Shown: positions 63,601-64,000 of the stretch, piece after piece
Position numbering within the stretch: the stretch's first letter is position 1
How the letters are laid out: every line of letters begins with the position of its first letter
Source of the DNA: Bacteroidales bacterium
GTDB taxonomy: Bacteria > Bacteroidota > Bacteroidia > Bacteroidales > UBA932
Assembly (NCBI GenBank): GCA_017549145.1
Contig: JAFYVM010000053.1
Span: 34,215 to 98,214, forward strand
Direction of reading: 5' to 3'
DNA: 64,000 bases
Position numbers and translations under genes: made by a program
Notes under the pieces: model-generated
The model's input: only the letters and a program-made list of their open reading frames with translations
The model's database searches: none
Told to the model about the DNA's origin: nothing

Positions 63601-64000
63601 CACCACTATGACCTCTCTTGCTTCAACGGTATCTACAACGTATCTGACGAGGAAGTATGGAACATCCGCACTTCACTCCGCAAGAAGCTCATCGACGAGG
63701 TTAAGAGAAGACTTTCTGACCCAGCAGCAGCTAGCCACTATTCACCTAAGCAGGTAGTAACTATCAAGGAGAACCTTCGTGATGACGTTCTTACAATCGG
63801 TTTCGCACGTCGTTTCGCAACATATAAGAGAGCTCACCTTCTTTTCCGTGACCTCGACAGACTCGCTGAGATCGTAAACGATCCTAAGCAGCCAGTTCAG
63901 TTCCTCTTCGCAGGTAAGGCTCACCCAGCTGACAAGGCAGGTCAGGACCTTATCAAGATGATCGTTGAGATCTCTAAGCAGCCACGTTTCATCGGTAAGA
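60619..64000 (+). CDS. glycogen synthase (GT3-like) fused to alpha-glucan phosphorylase (GT35), partial
   Basis: One uninterrupted reading frame from ATG 60619 to the window edge (1127 residues visible). Residues 1-~550 are a GT3-type (yeast/animal-like) glycogen synthase: VSWEVCNKVGGIYTVIATKS, FHEWMTGTGLLYLK, TTHATVIGR, TPNGFEPSF and the donor site FPSYYEPWGYTPLES. From ~560 an alpha-glucan phosphorylase begins: NLWWCWNESAKNLF, VAYFCMEYGLDTSLKIYSGG, HCNEGHAAF, FTTHTPVPAGHDAF, VTNGVHYPTW and TIGFARRFATYKRA. The pyridoxal-phosphate Lys is expected beyond the window. The junction at 62221-62300 was read codon by codon and has no stop. It joins synthesis and breakdown of glycogen in one chain. 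Confidence 0.9.
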   Translation, partial: MKAELIKPDYLFEVSWEVCNKVGGIYTVIATKSLYLKSEYNRRHIMVGPDVWMDTESNPDFIEDPSLYRAWRMQAASEGLRVRIGRWNVPGKPTAILVDFKQFLTRQNEIMTEFWKRFGVDSLTGNWDYRESALFGYAAGRVIESFYNFNLEPSDKIVAQFHEWMTGTGLLYLKSVNVPIATVFTTHATVIGRCIAGNNLPLYDGMMNWNADEKAQHFNVVARHSLEKKAAQNSDIFTTVSDITAQECRQFLGRPVDVVTPNGFEPSFTPATDEEYEAKREAARKKLVDVAAAMSGEEVNENSVLVGIGGRYEWKNKGIDVFIDALDKLNRSDFKGRNVHAFIMIPSGHNGPDKQLLSKLAGNPSGYVTRTSHYLMNPEYDAVTNRLNALNFNNALGDKVKVYFIPSYLNGNDGIFNMSYYDLLVGLDLTIFPSYYEPWGYTPLESLAFSVPTLTTSLAGFGLWVRTYYSKKHPGITVLDRDDANYFEVVDGVVARIAEIASLHKADRKKYMKNAKEVSEIALWHNNIVYYKEAYSKSLEKLMSRGNSYPATRNDKSMEYRKFEVNQPSWNSVFVSRHLPESLKDLEILSKNLWWCWNESAKNLFESVDPQAWEASGQNPIAMLDKVSLKRYQKLEKDAEFLANMQAVMAEFNEYMALKEKRTSPSVAYFCMEYGLDTSLKIYSGGLGILAGDYIKETSDMNTNLVAVGLLYRFGYFNQKLTAHGEQVAEDVAQDFMKIPATPVRDEEGNWVTVSVAFPGRNLNARLWRVDVGRTELYLLDTDIPENLPEDRSITYNLYGGNWENRLKQELLLGVGGIRALRKLGFNPQVYHCNEGHAAFIGLERLRELISEQNLEFQEALEVVRASSLFTTHTPVPAGHDAFDEGILRQYIGHYPQRLKIDWETMMGLGKNNGADVNEKFSMSILAANISQEVNGVSWLHGEVSRDILGHMWPAYLPEELHVSYVTNGVHYPTWTAPEWKEVHARVFGEEFKTHHYDLSCFNGIYNVSDEEVWNIRTSLRKKLIDEVKRRLSDPAAASHYSPKQVVTIKENLRDDVLTIGFARRFATYKRAHLLFRDLDRLAEIVNDPKQPVQFLFAGKAHPADKAGQDLIKMIVEISKQPRFIGK

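Overview
The window is chromosomal DNA from a Bacteroidota bacterium, almost certainly a gut-type member of the Bacteroidales. The evidence is two SusC/SusD outer-membrane uptake pairs, lipoproteins with BACON, DUF5689-like and fimbrillin-like domains, an ECF-sigma/FecR switch, GH97/GH20/GH2 hydrolases, and promoters of the Bacteroidetes type (TAnnTTTG -7 box). I see no phage genes, transposases, integrases, tRNA/rRNA genes or CRISPR arrays.

Layout. 1-3.7 kb: end of an organophosphate-type MFS transporter, a glycerophosphodiester phosphodiesterase lipoprotein and a membrane pyrophosphatase (hppA). 3.7-8.3 kb: Fe-S assembly operon sufB-pnuC-sufC-sufD-ispE, with an unusually short SufD and a pair of palindromes between pnuC and sufC. 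8.4-14.1 kb: an unknown lipoprotein, tsaE, an AraC regulator, an outer-membrane barrel protein, and a sugar importer/ROK kinase pair. 14.3-33.4 kb: a long co-directional locus built around SusC/SusD, with two secreted endonuclease/exonuclease/phosphatase (EEP) proteins, four surface lipoproteins and a GH3 glucosidase, bracketed by two closely related SGNH esterases. 33.4-39.3 kb (minus strand): a second SusC/SusD pair with FecR anti-sigma and ECF sigma factor. 39.3-44.6 kb (minus): der, a small Cys-rich membrane protein, prs, engB and GH97. 44.7-51.4 kb (plus): GH20, a metallophosphoesterase and GH2 beta-galactosidase. 52.3-53.8 kb: xseA and xseB. 53.9 kb to the end: a glycogen/alpha-glucan operon of branching enzyme, debranching enzyme, GT4 glycosyltransferase, GH57 enzyme with a histone-H1-like tail, and a glycogen synthase fused to alpha-glucan phosphorylase that runs off the window.

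The most unusual stretch is 51410-52258, about 850 bases with no credible protein gene. It contains two diverged tandem copies of a unit of about 330 nt. Each copy can form long-range helices, at least one base pair is exchanged in a compensated way between the copies, and there is a compact GC-rich three-way junction at 52042-52138. I interpret it as an unclassified structured RNA locus. Other oddities are an exact 87-bp copy of an internal der segment placed 24 kb away next to a second gene fragment (15367-15541), and a dispersed family of CCGTC...GACGG palindromes (1.3, 47.9, 48.0 and 53.5 kb).

Functionally the window is mostly glycan and nutrient acquisition (surface binding, TonB-dependent import, periplasmic hydrolysis, sugar phosphorylation, glycogen storage), interleaved with housekeeping genes (Fe-S clusters, isoprenoids, tRNA modification, ribosome assembly, PRPP, DNA repair).
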